From contig CAJQKB010000038.1 of assembly GCA_905478775.1 (NCBI GenBank), positions 1 through 43,535 of the forward strand: DNA of 43,535 nt, in the 5' to 3' direction. Shown in pieces: positions 27,292 to 35,317 of the stretch. Source of the stretch: an uncultured Opitutales bacterium (GTDB lineage: Bacteria > Verrucomicrobiota > Verrucomicrobiia > Opitutales > Seribacteraceae). A program made the translations under genes and the position numbers. The stretch's first letter is position 1. Every line of letters starts with the position of its first letter. Below the pieces are notes generated by a model. That model had not been told where the DNA came from and searched no databases. It worked only from the letters and a program-made list of their open reading frames with translations.

Positions 27292-27314
27292 AAAATGATC
27301 GGAACCAGTAACCC

Positions 27315-28106
27315 CTATTGGGAATGTTCCATTTTCCTGGAGGATTGATTGAAAAATACCTTTTGTGGATGAGCTTCAACAATGTAATAGATCCATGTCC
27401 CGTCTCGGTTACGGAACAAGTGGGGATATACTCCTGGCCCAGTCCACATCCACTCTTGCGAGGAAGACCAAATCCAAAGCGAGGACGGTTGTTCTGTTGT
27501 GGTGTAAAGCCATCCAAGCTTTGCATGATGAACCCAATCGTTTCCTCCTTCATAGTAATTCCCAAACCAAGGGGAGCTTTTCCAACCTGCCTGGGGAAGA
27601 TCAACGGAATCAGAAAAAACATTCTTCGGGGAATCAATCGGGTCTTGGGAGGGAGTGGAATCTGAAGTATTATTTTTCAGGCGAATAAAAAATACTGCGG
27701 TCATACCTTCTGCGGTTGCTTTGATTGATACCCTCGAATTGGCCGAGATATTTTTGGCCGTGGCGAAGTCATCCTTAATTAAAAGTTCTGTACTGGTACT
27801 TTCCCACTGGGTTGAACGGGTAGGCAGTTGGGTTATTGTGCCATCATCTAAAGAGATCGACGCCGTAAGCTTTGTAAATTCACCTGAGAGCAATGAACTT
27901 AATTCCGAACGAACATTCAATTTTGTGGGAACCGAAAACTCAGCATTGGGACCCACTTGATTTACGATTAAGCCAGAAGAATCAGCATTTACTCCGTAAA
28001 ACGAATCACCGATGAAACCTTCGTTTTTAATGTCTGCAAAAGAAGAGTTAGTAAAACCAAATATAAAGAGAGCTAACTTAAGACAAAGAGTATGTGTGAT
28101 TTTCAT
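27315..28106 (-). CDS. Secreted protein of unknown function with W/Y-rich C-terminal domain
   Basis: I do not recognise an enzyme here. The 263-residue protein has a signal peptide (hydrophobic residues 7-18, likely cleavage after SFA at residue 24). Residues about 40-155 look beta-rich, perhaps Ig-like (SVPTKLNVRSELSSLLSGEF, then SISLDDGTITQLPT). After a Ser/Pro/Asp linker the last ~90 residues are unusually rich in Trp and Tyr: SSPWFGNYYEGGNDWVHHAK, LGWLYTT, WIWSSSQEWMWTGPGVYPH and DGTWIYYIV. I recall similar W/G/Y modules at the C-termini of many secreted Verrucomicrobiota proteins (memory, not searched). They may be anchoring or sorting domains. Divergent from the YceI-like gene. Confidence 0.75.
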   Translation of the reverse strand: MKITHTLCLKLALFIFGFTNSSFADIKNEGFIGDSFYGVNADSSGLIVNQVGPNAEFSVPTKLNVRSELSSLLSGEFTKLTASISLDDGTITQLPTRSTQWESTSTELLIKDDFATAKNISANSRVSIKATAEGMTAVFFIRLKNNTSDSTPSQDPIDSPKNVFSDSVDLPQAGWKSSPWFGNYYEGGNDWVHHAKLGWLYTTTEQPSSLWIWSSSQEWMWTGPGVYPHLFRNRDGTWIYYIVEAHPQKVFFNQSSRKMEHSQ

Positions 28107-28221
28107 ATTGAATTGTTACATTAAAATGATGCAATTTAAGTACCGGTCAAGTAAAAATTAACCCCTTAATGAGAAGACGAATCGACAAGCCAACTCCTTT
28201 TATCTACATTGGTGATTCGTG

Positions 28222-28881
28222 ATGTTCATAAAGAAAATAGTAAAATTCTATCTTTGGTGCTTATTAATATTCGCCCATTTTGCTTTCGGTGTGACTGAGT
28301 TTGATCTCCAACCATTGGGAAAACTTAGCCAAATTGATGTCAGACTGCAAAAAGGTGCGCTATTTGGGGTTGGTCAAGTCAGAGGTTCTTTCGATAGAGT
28401 GAGGGGAAGAATCCAATTTTCAACAAAATCTCCTTCGAAAACAGTGGGTTCAGTCCACTTAGATGCAAGAGCACTTCATTTTGGATACCATAAAGTAGAC
28501 GGGGATGCCCATCAACCCATATGGCTTAATTCAATGAAGTATCCTAAGATTGTCTTCAAACTAGAAGGATTACGGAATGCCCATTGGCAAGGTGATGCCC
28601 TGAACGCAGATGCTTTTGGTTCGCTACTACTGAAGAATAAAACCTCTCCTATTACCCTCCCGGTAACAATTAAATATCTTCGAAATGGCCGAAAAAAGTA
28701 TGATCGAAAACCGGGGGATTTAATTATTCTTAAAGGACAATTATCACTGAGTAGGGAAAAATTTGGAATAAACCCTGGTTCTATGCTAGATGTAATTCAG
28801 GACGGAATAGTCGTGCATGTGACTCTAGTGGGGTGCTCCAGTGGAAAACGCCCTCTTTTGCCGTCCCGGTTGTTTATTTAA
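28222..28881 (+). CDS. YceI-family exported protein
   Basis: YceI proteins are small periplasmic lipocalin-like barrels that bind polyisoprenoids or similar lipids. A signal peptide is evident (FIKKIVKFYLWCLLIF, with AFG before the likely cut near residue 23). The body fits: VRGSFDRVRGRIQFSTKSPS, SVHLDARALHFGY, NSMKYPKIVFKLEGL and LKGQLSLSREKFGINPGSM. A GTG directly precedes the ATG; I chose the ATG at 28222 (219 residues). The gene stands alone, convergent with ruvC eight bases away. Function beyond the family is unknown. Confidence 0.82.
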   Translation: MFIKKIVKFYLWCLLIFAHFAFGVTEFDLQPLGKLSQIDVRLQKGALFGVGQVRGSFDRVRGRIQFSTKSPSKTVGSVHLDARALHFGYHKVDGDAHQPIWLNSMKYPKIVFKLEGLRNAHWQGDALNADAFGSLLLKNKTSPITLPVTIKYLRNGRKKYDRKPGDLIILKGQLSLSREKFGINPGSMLDVIQDGIVVHVTLVGCSSGKRPLLPSRLFI

Positions 28882-28889
28882 TACTTCTT

Positions 28890-29468
28890 CTAGCCTGGGT
28901 GCCAAGTTAAAGCATGGCATAAAGCAAGTCCAAGGGCATCCGATTGGTCGTAAGGCAAAGGCTGGGGCAAATGTAGCATTTGTGCAAGTGTCTGCGACAT
29001 TTGTTCCTTACTCGCCCTTCCAAAACCAACTACCGCCTGCTTGACCCGAAGAGGAGCATATTCAAAGACAGGAACATCCCGGATTGCCGATGCAGATAAT
29101 GCCGCTCCCCGGGCGGCACCCATAATTTGAGCAGTCTTAAAATTCTGCACATAAATGGTTGCCTCGCAGGACAAATGATAAGGTTTCCAAAGATCAAGTA
29201 ACCGTGAAACCGCCTGATGAATCATTCCTAGGCATGCAATAGAATCAATCTTAGGTTTTAATTCGAGAGTTTCTGAATAAAGTAGCTTAAAACTGCTTCC
29301 TTCACATTCTAATACCGCCAACCCAGTGCCACGAAGGCTGGGGTCAACTCCGAGGATTCTTCCTTTAAATGGGGTTTTTCGCAATAAAGTTTTGGTATCA
29401 ACTTGTGTTGATCGGGTAGATCTTCCCGCCAGATGATCGGCCCATAATTTTCGAGAACTTTTACTCAT
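28890..29468 (-). CDS. ruvC: Holliday junction resolvase RuvC
   Basis: Endonuclease that cuts four-way DNA junctions. The four acidic catalytic residues are present: Asp42 in ILGVDPSLRGTG, Glu102 in SCEATIYVQN, and Asp174 and Asp177 in LPYDQSDALGLALCHA. The usual glycine after DP is Ser here (DPSL). It is 192 residues long, with about 37 extra basic, Ser/Thr-rich residues before the core; a later start cannot be excluded. One of the few genes here with a Shine-Dalgarno-like AAGGA before the ATG. ruvA and ruvB are not beside it. Confidence 0.92.
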   Translation of the reverse strand: MSKSSRKLWADHLAGRSTRSTQVDTKTLLRKTPFKGRILGVDPSLRGTGLAVLECEGSSFKLLYSETLELKPKIDSIACLGMIHQAVSRLLDLWKPYHLSCEATIYVQNFKTAQIMGAARGAALSASAIRDVPVFEYAPLRVKQAVVGFGRASKEQMSQTLAQMLHLPQPLPYDQSDALGLALCHALTWHPG

Positions 29469-29481
29469 ATATTTCCTTTAA

Positions 29482-30282
29482 CTAAAGAATCATCCGAATT
29501 CCCGCAAGTACGATGAAAAACCAAACCATTCGTTCAAATAAAGTTTGGTTGATATACTGTACAATCAACGGAGCAATTGCTGCTCCTATCATCGCGGGAA
29601 TAAACATCCACCAACTCACGGACATTGAATCAAGAGTAATAATTTCGAGATCGATCATAAATGGAATCTTGATCACATTTACGATGAGAAATAACCAGGC
29701 GGATGTTCCAATAAAGGCATATTTTGGAAGGGCCATTGCTAAAAGATAAAGTTGAGCAATGGGTCCAGCGGCATTGGCTAACATAGTAGCAACCCCTCCA
29801 AGCAAGCCAAAAATAAGACCGAGCACAATTGAACCTTTGGGTATTTCTCCTTGCTCTTTTTGCTTATTTCTTGTCATCCCTTTTCGAATTTTGACGAAAA
29901 AATGAAGTGCAGTCATACTCAGCAAGATACCTCCAATTACATACTTCAATTGCCTAACTCGATCATCTCCACCTTGAAAATAATCAAAGACCCACCAACC
30001 AATAATTGTACCAATAATAAAACAGGGGAGTAAGCGAATAATAAAATTCCAATCAGTATGCTTTCGATAAACCAGCGTGGCAGTGAGATCGGCCGATATG
30101 AGAACAGGAAGAAGCAATCCAACCGACAAAGGGACCCCGATTGGACCCAATGCGTCCTCTAATACCAGGGCATAGATTGCCACCGTTAGATTTCCAGCGC
30201 CGGGCAAGCCTCCTTTACTCATGCCCATAATGAGGGAGCCTAAACCTAACAGGGACCAATGGGTGATTGTAAGGACTTCCAT
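29482..30282 (-). CDS. TauE/SafE-family membrane permease
   Basis: Inner-membrane protein of 266 residues with about eight transmembrane helices. The first repeat begins LGLGSLIMGMSKGGLPGAGN, typical of the family, and the second half repeats it as LGLIFGLLGGVATMLANAAG, with WLFLIVNVIKIPF near residue 205. Members move sulfite, sulfoacetate, taurine-derived organosulfur anions or similar, usually outward. There is no sulfur-metabolism neighbour except a cysteine desulfurase two genes upstream, so the substrate is open. It is 13 bp upstream of ruvC on the same strand. Confidence 0.88.
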   Translation of the reverse strand: MEVLTITHWSLLGLGSLIMGMSKGGLPGAGNLTVAIYALVLEDALGPIGVPLSVGLLLPVLISADLTATLVYRKHTDWNFIIRLLPCFIIGTIIGWWVFDYFQGGDDRVRQLKYVIGGILLSMTALHFFVKIRKGMTRNKQKEQGEIPKGSIVLGLIFGLLGGVATMLANAAGPIAQLYLLAMALPKYAFIGTSAWLFLIVNVIKIPFMIDLEIITLDSMSVSWWMFIPAMIGAAIAPLIVQYINQTLFERMVWFFIVLAGIRMIL

Positions 30283-30346
30283 AAATATTAATTCACTTTA
30301 CGAAACATCAAACATTTAGGAAATCAAGAAAATGGAGTTTTTTTGG

Positions 30347-30363
30347 AAAAAACCTAGTTTTTT
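30347..30363 (-). terminator. A/T-rich inverted repeat across the recF stop
   Basis: AAAAAAC (30347-30353) and GTTTTTT (30357-30363) are perfect arms with the recF stop codon in the loop. A second overlapping partner AAAAAAA follows on the minus strand. The stem is nearly all A-T, so it is a poor intrinsic terminator. A slippery-sequence effect on the final codons is an alternative. Confidence 0.28.
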
Positions 30364-31433
30364 ACAAATTTACCTGCATCTACTTGAAAAGATTCCCAGT
30401 TACTTTTCTCATCAGTAGTTGGAAAACTAGTACCGGTAGCAAAAACCTGTGTTTTGAGGGGAAGAAGGTCTTTAAAATTGGCCTTTCTCTTTTCATCTAA
30501 TTCTCCAAGAACATCGTCGATTAATAAGATTGGTGTACGAGAAAGACTCTTTTTCAAATATTCAAACTCCGCAAACCGTAAGCCCAAGACCAAGCCACGT
30601 TGCTGGCCTTCAGAAGCAAAATTACGAGCATCTTTTCCATCCAAAAGGAATTCGAAGTCATCCCGGTGTGGTCCCCTGCGGGTCGTTCCAAATTGGCGGT
30701 CTTTCATTCGCTCATTCAGCAATCGATTTGAAAAATCTGCCAATGTAGAAAGTTCCAGATCCGGTCGATACAGTACACTCGCCTTTTCCAAGCCGTTTGA
30801 AAGAGATTCGTAGTAAAAAGACAGAGTTTCCGAAATAATCGGTAATGCTTGTAAACGAAATTGGTAAATTCGATAGGCATTTGGAATTAAACTTTGTTCA
30901 AAGGCATCTAATTCCCTATCTCCCCCGCCCTTCTTGAGCAAAGCATTACGTTCGCGTAATGATCGATGATAAATTTTTAAAGCCTCGAAATATTCAGCCG
31001 AGGAGGAGGATAAAAGTAAATCAAGCCATTTTCTCCGATCGGACGGGCCCTCTCGAACTAACCTAAAATCTCTCGAAGAAAAAGTAACTGCAGGAAATTC
31101 ACCCAGGTAATCCGAAAAACGCTTAATTTTCTCTCCATCTACTTCAAGTTGCTTTTCACCTTTATCGTGAAATTGAAATAAGGTTTCTCGGTCCTCTTCT
31201 TTCTCATCTTTAAAGCGAAAGAAAAGCCTACTGGTTTTCGTTCCCACCCGAACCAAGCCATCCATACCAGATTTCCGGAAAGATCTTAAATTCGAGGAAA
31301 TCCCAATTGCTTCTAACAAATTTGTTTTTCCCTGTCCATTTGCTCCAATAAAGAAAACATGATTTCCGGAAAAAGTTAAATTTGCAGATTCAATGTTCCG
31401 AAAATTTTCTAAATTTAAATCAAGAAGGCGCAC
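30354..31433 (-). CDS. recF: DNA replication and repair protein RecF
   Basis: SMC-like ATPase that helps load RecA at gaps. It has 359 residues. Walker A is GANGQGKTNLLEAI (30-37), with NLENFRNI just before it. The ABC signature region RNFASEGQQRGLVLGLRFAE and Walker B PILLIDDVLGELDEKRK are canonical, as is RRGPHRDDFEFLLDG. The start is GTG, eight bases past the cysteine desulfurase stop, with no Shine-Dalgarno. dnaA, dnaN and gyrB, its common neighbours, are absent. A RecO-like gene lies four genes upstream in the same strand block. Confidence 0.96.
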   Translation of the reverse strand: MRLLDLNLENFRNIESANLTFSGNHVFFIGANGQGKTNLLEAIGISSNLRSFRKSGMDGLVRVGTKTSRLFFRFKDEKEEDRETLFQFHDKGEKQLEVDGEKIKRFSDYLGEFPAVTFSSRDFRLVREGPSDRRKWLDLLLSSSSAEYFEALKIYHRSLRERNALLKKGGGDRELDAFEQSLIPNAYRIYQFRLQALPIISETLSFYYESLSNGLEKASVLYRPDLELSTLADFSNRLLNERMKDRQFGTTRRGPHRDDFEFLLDGKDARNFASEGQQRGLVLGLRFAEFEYLKKSLSRTPILLIDDVLGELDEKRKANFKDLLPLKTQVFATGTSFPTTDEKSNWESFQVDAGKFVKN

Positions 31434-31441
31434 TTACTATT

Positions 31442-32596
31442 TTAAAAAGAGATAACAGATGAATACGCCCCTTCCTGATGAAGTTCTTTACTCACTTGCT
31501 CAAAAGCAGAAAGCAGATTGACCCAATCACTTTCCCCGTGCTCCCAATACGAACTTACCCGAATTAACCTTCGAACTTCACTCGTCGACAAACCCATCGA
31601 TTGAGCGATCCCTGAATGCCCTGCCTTACCGGTGGAACAGGCAGACCCCGTGGAAACTGAAAAACCTAGTTTATCTAATTTCCCGACCCAACTTAAATTT
31701 TCGAAATCGGGAAGTACAAACATTGAAGTATTCCAGAGGCGTGGACTATTTAAACCCAGAATTTTCACTGCCGGAATTAAATTGATTAAGCTCTTCTCAA
31801 ATTGATCCCTCCATTCTGTCCGGTTGCCCGGAGAATTTAGCTGAAATCGAACCTCTTTCCACGCGGTAAGCATAGAGGTGATTGCCGGATAATTTTCTGT
31901 TCCTCCACGCTTTGACATTTCCTGCTCTCCTCCTAATTGCATACTGATTGGTTCTTTACTTGCAAACCATCCAACGCCCTTAGGACCTGAAAACTTGTGC
32001 GCACTGACAGAAAAAGAGGAGCATAGATCAAAATCATCACTGGGTAATTTACCAATCCATTGAGTCGCATCACAGTGAAAGAAAACACCTTTTGAAAAAC
32101 AAATCTCTGCCAACTCTTTCCATGGTTGAAGGACGCCAGTTTCATTATTTGCTGCCATAAGAGAAACAAAACAAATATTATTTTCACTCAAAAGATTTTC
32201 AATATTTTCAAGCACCACCCTTCCCTCCTGATCAATGGGAAGGTATCTTATTTTGTCCTTAAACCAATACCTTGCAGGTTCAAGAATGCTGGGGTGTTCA
32301 AAAGGTGAAACGAGGCAGCATAAACCAGCATTCGCTTGGGTCGCAAAATGAGCAAACACTCCATTATTTGCCTCCGTTGCACCAGAGGTAAAAATAATTT
32401 CTTCTTTTTTTAATCCAAGATCTTTCGCCAATTCTTCCCGGTCTAATTCCATCCTCGCACGAATTCGGGCACTCGACCGGTAGGGAGAAGATGGATTATG
32501 CCAATCTTCCGCAAGTGCCCTGCGATAAACCTCTAAAGCATTTTCGCTAATCGAAGTGGTCGCGTTGTTATCAAAATACGCCATTTCAACACTCAT
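31442..32596 (-). CDS. Cysteine desulfurase (NifS/IscS class V aminotransferase)
   Basis: PLP enzyme that takes sulfur from cysteine as an enzyme-bound persulfide. It has 384 residues. The PLP lysine is Lys201 in VSAHKFSGPKG, with the conserved YFDNNATT opening and FTSGATEANN. The catalytic Cys320 lies in the short loop SACSTGK, group I (NifS/IscS-like). The ISC or SUF scaffold and mnmA are not visible here, so it may serve Fe-S clusters or tRNA thiolation. It is three bases past the LysM gene stop and eight before recF, so it is co-transcribed with them. Confidence 0.92.
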   Translation of the reverse strand: MSVEMAYFDNNATTSISENALEVYRRALAEDWHNPSSPYRSSARIRARMELDREELAKDLGLKKEEIIFTSGATEANNGVFAHFATQANAGLCCLVSPFEHPSILEPARYWFKDKIRYLPIDQEGRVVLENIENLLSENNICFVSLMAANNETGVLQPWKELAEICFSKGVFFHCDATQWIGKLPSDDFDLCSSFSVSAHKFSGPKGVGWFASKEPISMQLGGEQEMSKRGGTENYPAITSMLTAWKEVRFQLNSPGNRTEWRDQFEKSLINLIPAVKILGLNSPRLWNTSMFVLPDFENLSWVGKLDKLGFSVSTGSACSTGKAGHSGIAQSMGLSTSEVRRLIRVSSYWEHGESDWVNLLSAFEQVSKELHQEGAYSSVISF

Positions 32597-32599
32597 TAA

Positions 32600-33349
32600 C
32601 TAACGAGAAGGCGGAATTGAGGGAATTACTAAAACTTGGCCTAACTTTAAACTATCCTTACTCGGCAGAGATTTTCGATTGGCTTGAAATATTCGATCAA
32701 TATGGGAGGAATCCCCGTAAAGTTTCCTACTAATTGCATATAAACTATCCCCTTGTTGTACGGTATAGGTTCGTGCTCGAACAGTGGGACTGGTCTTTGG
32801 CTTGGGAGGAAGTGCAATGGGTAGTCTGGGTGTAACATTTTCTGACTTGGTAGTACTAATCTGTCTCGAATTTAATGGAAGCCCTTGACTTGCCCGAAGG
32901 TCTGCGATCTCTCTTGTTAATCGATCATTTTCTTTTTTTAATGATAACGAATCGAGTAGGTCAGAATAAGGTTCGCCGGGAAGTTCTCGAATGATTTCAT
33001 GCTCTGCAGTTACAATTAATTGCCTAACCTTTGGTGCTTCTCGTGACTCGTTTTCAAGTAAGAGAAATCTTCTAAAATGATAAATTGCAGCAATTGGATC
33101 TTTTCGGGAGTCAAGTGTTAGAAATAACCGGCCGGCCTCAAGGTGAGAATTGGGAGAATTCATCGCTCGACGGGTAACAGAGAGGAACTCGTCTAATGCC
33201 TCTTCCTCTTTTCCTACTTTTAAGAAGGAACGACCGCGTTGAAACGCTGCATCTTCTTCCTCATCCACTATTGGACCACTTTGACTGCATGCCCCCACAA
33301 GAAGTGTGAGTAAGATAATGTTTAAAAATTTACAAAAATAATCTCTCAT
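32600..33349 (-). CDS. LysM-domain lipoprotein
   Basis: Envelope protein of 249 residues. The N-terminus is a lipoprotein signal: IILLTLLVGAC with the acylated Cys at residue 21. Residues about 30-115 look like TPR-type helical repeats (FQRGRSFLKVGKEEEALDEF), then a short coiled coil (SLKKENDRLTREIADLRAS), a Pro-rich linker, and a LysM domain at about 196-244 (TYTVQQGDSLYAISRKLYG ... LKLGQVLVIP). LysM binds peptidoglycan, so it probably bridges the membrane and cell wall; detailed role unknown. It has a Shine-Dalgarno (GGAGA) inside the end of the YjbQ gene and follows it without a gap. Confidence 0.88.
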   Translation of the reverse strand: MRDYFCKFLNIILLTLLVGACSQSGPIVDEEEDAAFQRGRSFLKVGKEEEALDEFLSVTRRAMNSPNSHLEAGRLFLTLDSRKDPIAAIYHFRRFLLLENESREAPKVRQLIVTAEHEIIRELPGEPYSDLLDSLSLKKENDRLTREIADLRASQGLPLNSRQISTTKSENVTPRLPIALPPKPKTSPTVRARTYTVQQGDSLYAISRKLYGDSSHIDRIFQANRKSLPSKDSLKLGQVLVIPSIPPSR

Positions 33350-33769
33350 TTATTCTCCAATATAACTAAAGATAAGCGTTCGTGAATGAGGGGCACTGCG
33401 ATGTTCCCACAAAAAAAGCCCCTGCCAAGTACCGAGATCAAGCCTACCATTTGTAAATGGGATAGTTTCACTCGTTCGGGTTAAAGCCATCTTTACATGG
33501 GAAGGCATATCATCTGGACCTTCTAGTGTATGAACAAAGTCAGGATAATCTTCCGGCACAAGGTTCTCCATGAAATTTTCCAAATCCAATCGAGCAGTCG
33601 GGTCCGCATTCTCCATTAGTACAAGACTACAACTAGTGTGTCGGACAAAAACTGAAACGACGCCATCGGAAAGACCTGAATCATTTAACCCAAGTTCTAC
33701 CTCTTCGGTAATTTCATATGTTCCTTTTCCTTTTGTTTTGTAGTTCCAATCTTTTTTATACACTGCCAT
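33350..33769 (-). CDS. YjbQ-family protein (UPF0047)
   Basis: Small single-domain protein of 139 residues. The family motif is clear: VRHTSCSLVLMENADP with its His, then DDMPSHVKMAL and FTNGRLDLGTWQGLFLWEHR. E. coli YjbQ has weak thiamine-phosphate synthase activity in vitro, but the true role of the family is unsettled. It heads the run YjbQ-LysM-cysteine desulfurase-recF on this strand. A 16-bp perfect palindrome lies 18 bp upstream of its start. Confidence 0.9.
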   Translation of the reverse strand: MAVYKKDWNYKTKGKGTYEITEEVELGLNDSGLSDGVVSVFVRHTSCSLVLMENADPTARLDLENFMENLVPEDYPDFVHTLEGPDDMPSHVKMALTRTSETIPFTNGRLDLGTWQGLFLWEHRSAPHSRTLIFSYIGE

Positions 33770-33786
33770 TTTAAAAGAATACTTTC

Positions 33787-33802
33787 CCTTTTCTAGAAAA
33801 GG
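33787..33802. promoter_or_regulatory. 16-bp perfect palindrome upstream of the YjbQ gene
   Basis: CCTTTTCTAGAAAAGG is a loop-less perfect palindrome 17 bp before the YjbQ ATG, in the 150-bp gap after the RecO-like gene. With no loop it fits a dimeric DNA-binding site better than a terminator, and it sits where a repressor would block the promoter. The regulator is unknown. Confidence 0.4.
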
Positions 33803-33919
33803 AAAATACTTTTGGCAAGGGTTGAGAGTGAAGAATGAGATAATGACTTACTTTAACTCTTTCTGCTCAACTTCAATAAACATTGAAAAGAGATTTTTTA
33901 AGCTTCATTGGCTTTACGA

Positions 33920-34534
33920 TTAACAGCGAAGTTCCGTTTCTGAATTCAACCATGCACGCAACGAATGGATTAGGTTTAAAACTAACTCCTTTTTAGGGTC
34001 TTGTTTCGCTAATGAAGTAATCAACACAAAGGTTGCTAGTTCTTTTTCTTTCTGTTCAAGGTTTGCTAACCAATCTTGCTTGACTGGTAATCCTTCTAGC
34101 CTTCCAAACTGAAATAGTGTCTTAAGCCAAATTAAAGTCGGATCTAATCCTTTTTGTAATGCGGTAAGAGAACGAATAAAAAGGGTTCCAAAAGGCAAAG
34201 TGTCCTGAAGGTGAGAACCATTGTCCAAAAATAAACGAGCGAGGGAAGAGGCCACTTGAAAGCGAAAGTGATTGTGTGCGATTTCCGGCCTCTTGGATAA
34301 GATTTGGAAATCCTTTACAAATGGAAGTCCTTGACCATCGCTCGATTGCCTGGTGACCAATTCAACCTCATCAAAAAGGTCGGGGGGCGGTTGAGAAAGT
34401 ACCTTTTTACTCAGCCGAAATAAGACGACTCGCAAGCCATACCGTCCAGAGAATAATGATATTCGAAGATGTGACTCGCCCGTTTCGACTCGGTCAAGTA
34501 TCGTGCCCTCCATTGCTTGGACAGGAGACGGCAT
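33920..34534 (-). CDS. RecO-like DNA repair protein
   Basis: The N-terminal ~75 residues read like the OB fold of RecO (MEGTILDRVETGESHLRISLF, then SGRYGLRVVLFRLSKK, DEVELV). The rest is helical (LARLFLDNGSHLQDTLPFGT), as in the RecO C-terminal domain. At 204 residues it is shorter than E. coli RecO (242), and the Cys4 zinc site of many RecO proteins is absent. In the RecFOR pathway RecO would place RecA on SSB-coated DNA, and recF lies four genes downstream on the same strand. The call rests on fold-like pattern and context, so it is tentative. It follows the DUF502 gene closely. Confidence 0.55.
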   Translation of the reverse strand: MPSPVQAMEGTILDRVETGESHLRISLFSGRYGLRVVLFRLSKKVLSQPPPDLFDEVELVTRQSSDGQGLPFVKDFQILSKRPEIAHNHFRFQVASSLARLFLDNGSHLQDTLPFGTLFIRSLTALQKGLDPTLIWLKTLFQFGRLEGLPVKQDWLANLEQKEKELATFVLITSLAKQDPKKELVLNLIHSLRAWLNSETELRC

Positions 34535-34540
34535 CGCAAT

Positions 34541-35308
34541 TTAATCCTTAGAAACAGGAGGTTTCTTCGTGGTTTTGCGGGTTCCAGAACGAGGAGTATT
34601 TTTCTTCGACGGGCTACTCTTTTTGGACGGCGAAGGTTTTTGCTCTTCCTCCTCTTTTAATGCTTTGACGGTGGAGGGTGGGATAACAGCGCCTCCAGAA
34701 ATTAACATCTTCATCCCATCACCCACTGAAATACTCAATCGGTAAATATCTTCGGGAGGAAGCATAAGTAGAAATCCACTTGTGGGGTTGGGAGTAGTGG
34801 GCACAAAAACATTAGTCAGTGGTTTCCCAATTACTTCAACAGTCTCCCCCGATGCATCGTTGGTTAAAAAACCGAGCACATAGCAGTCAGGTCTGGGATA
34901 CTCAACCAGTACCACTTCTTTAAAAACGGCTCGATTTTCTTTCCCAAAAGTTTCCACGATCTGCTTAACCGAGTGGTAGACAGTATTAATAAAGGGTACT
35001 TTTCCCAGTACTTTTTCAGCCGATGAAATAAAAAACTTCCCTAATACATAATTAGATAAAAAACCAAGGATGGTTAATGATAACACCCCCACAATTAACC
35101 CCAACAATCCAAGTAAGGATTCAAGTCCAAAGAAAAAACTTTCCTCTCCTAAGCCCAACTGGCTAAACAATCGAGTAACCGGCTCCTTAAAAAGGTTTAA
35201 TAAAAAATCGAGAACAAATATTGTTGTTCCCAGGGGTAAGAAAATAAGTAATCCAGTAAGAAATGCGTTCCGGAACTTTCTCGAGAATGGTGCGATTTTA
35301 GTTGTCAC
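34541..35308 (-). CDS. DUF502 membrane protein with basic C-terminal tail
   Basis: DUF502 proteins are small inner-membrane proteins of unknown function. Two membrane segments are clear: about residues 12-34 (NAFLTGLLIFLPLGTTIFVL) and about 55-80 (LLGLIVGVLSLTILGF). The family core follows: GKVPFINTVYHSVKQIVETF, NVFVPTTPNPTSGFLLMLP and ISGGAVIPP. The last ~35 residues are Lys/Ser/Pro-rich (SPSKKSSPSKKNTPRSG), a low-complexity basic tail not part of the usual domain. The start is GTG, nine bases past the ybeY stop. No function is assigned. Confidence 0.88.
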   Translation of the reverse strand: MTTKIAPFSRKFRNAFLTGLLIFLPLGTTIFVLDFLLNLFKEPVTRLFSQLGLGEESFFFGLESLLGLLGLIVGVLSLTILGFLSNYVLGKFFISSAEKVLGKVPFINTVYHSVKQIVETFGKENRAVFKEVVLVEYPRPDCYVLGFLTNDASGETVEVIGKPLTNVFVPTTPNPTSGFLLMLPPEDIYRLSISVGDGMKMLISGGAVIPPSTVKALKEEEEQKPSPSKKSSPSKKNTPRSGTRKTTKKPPVSKD

Positions 35309-35317
35309 TTCTCTTCG

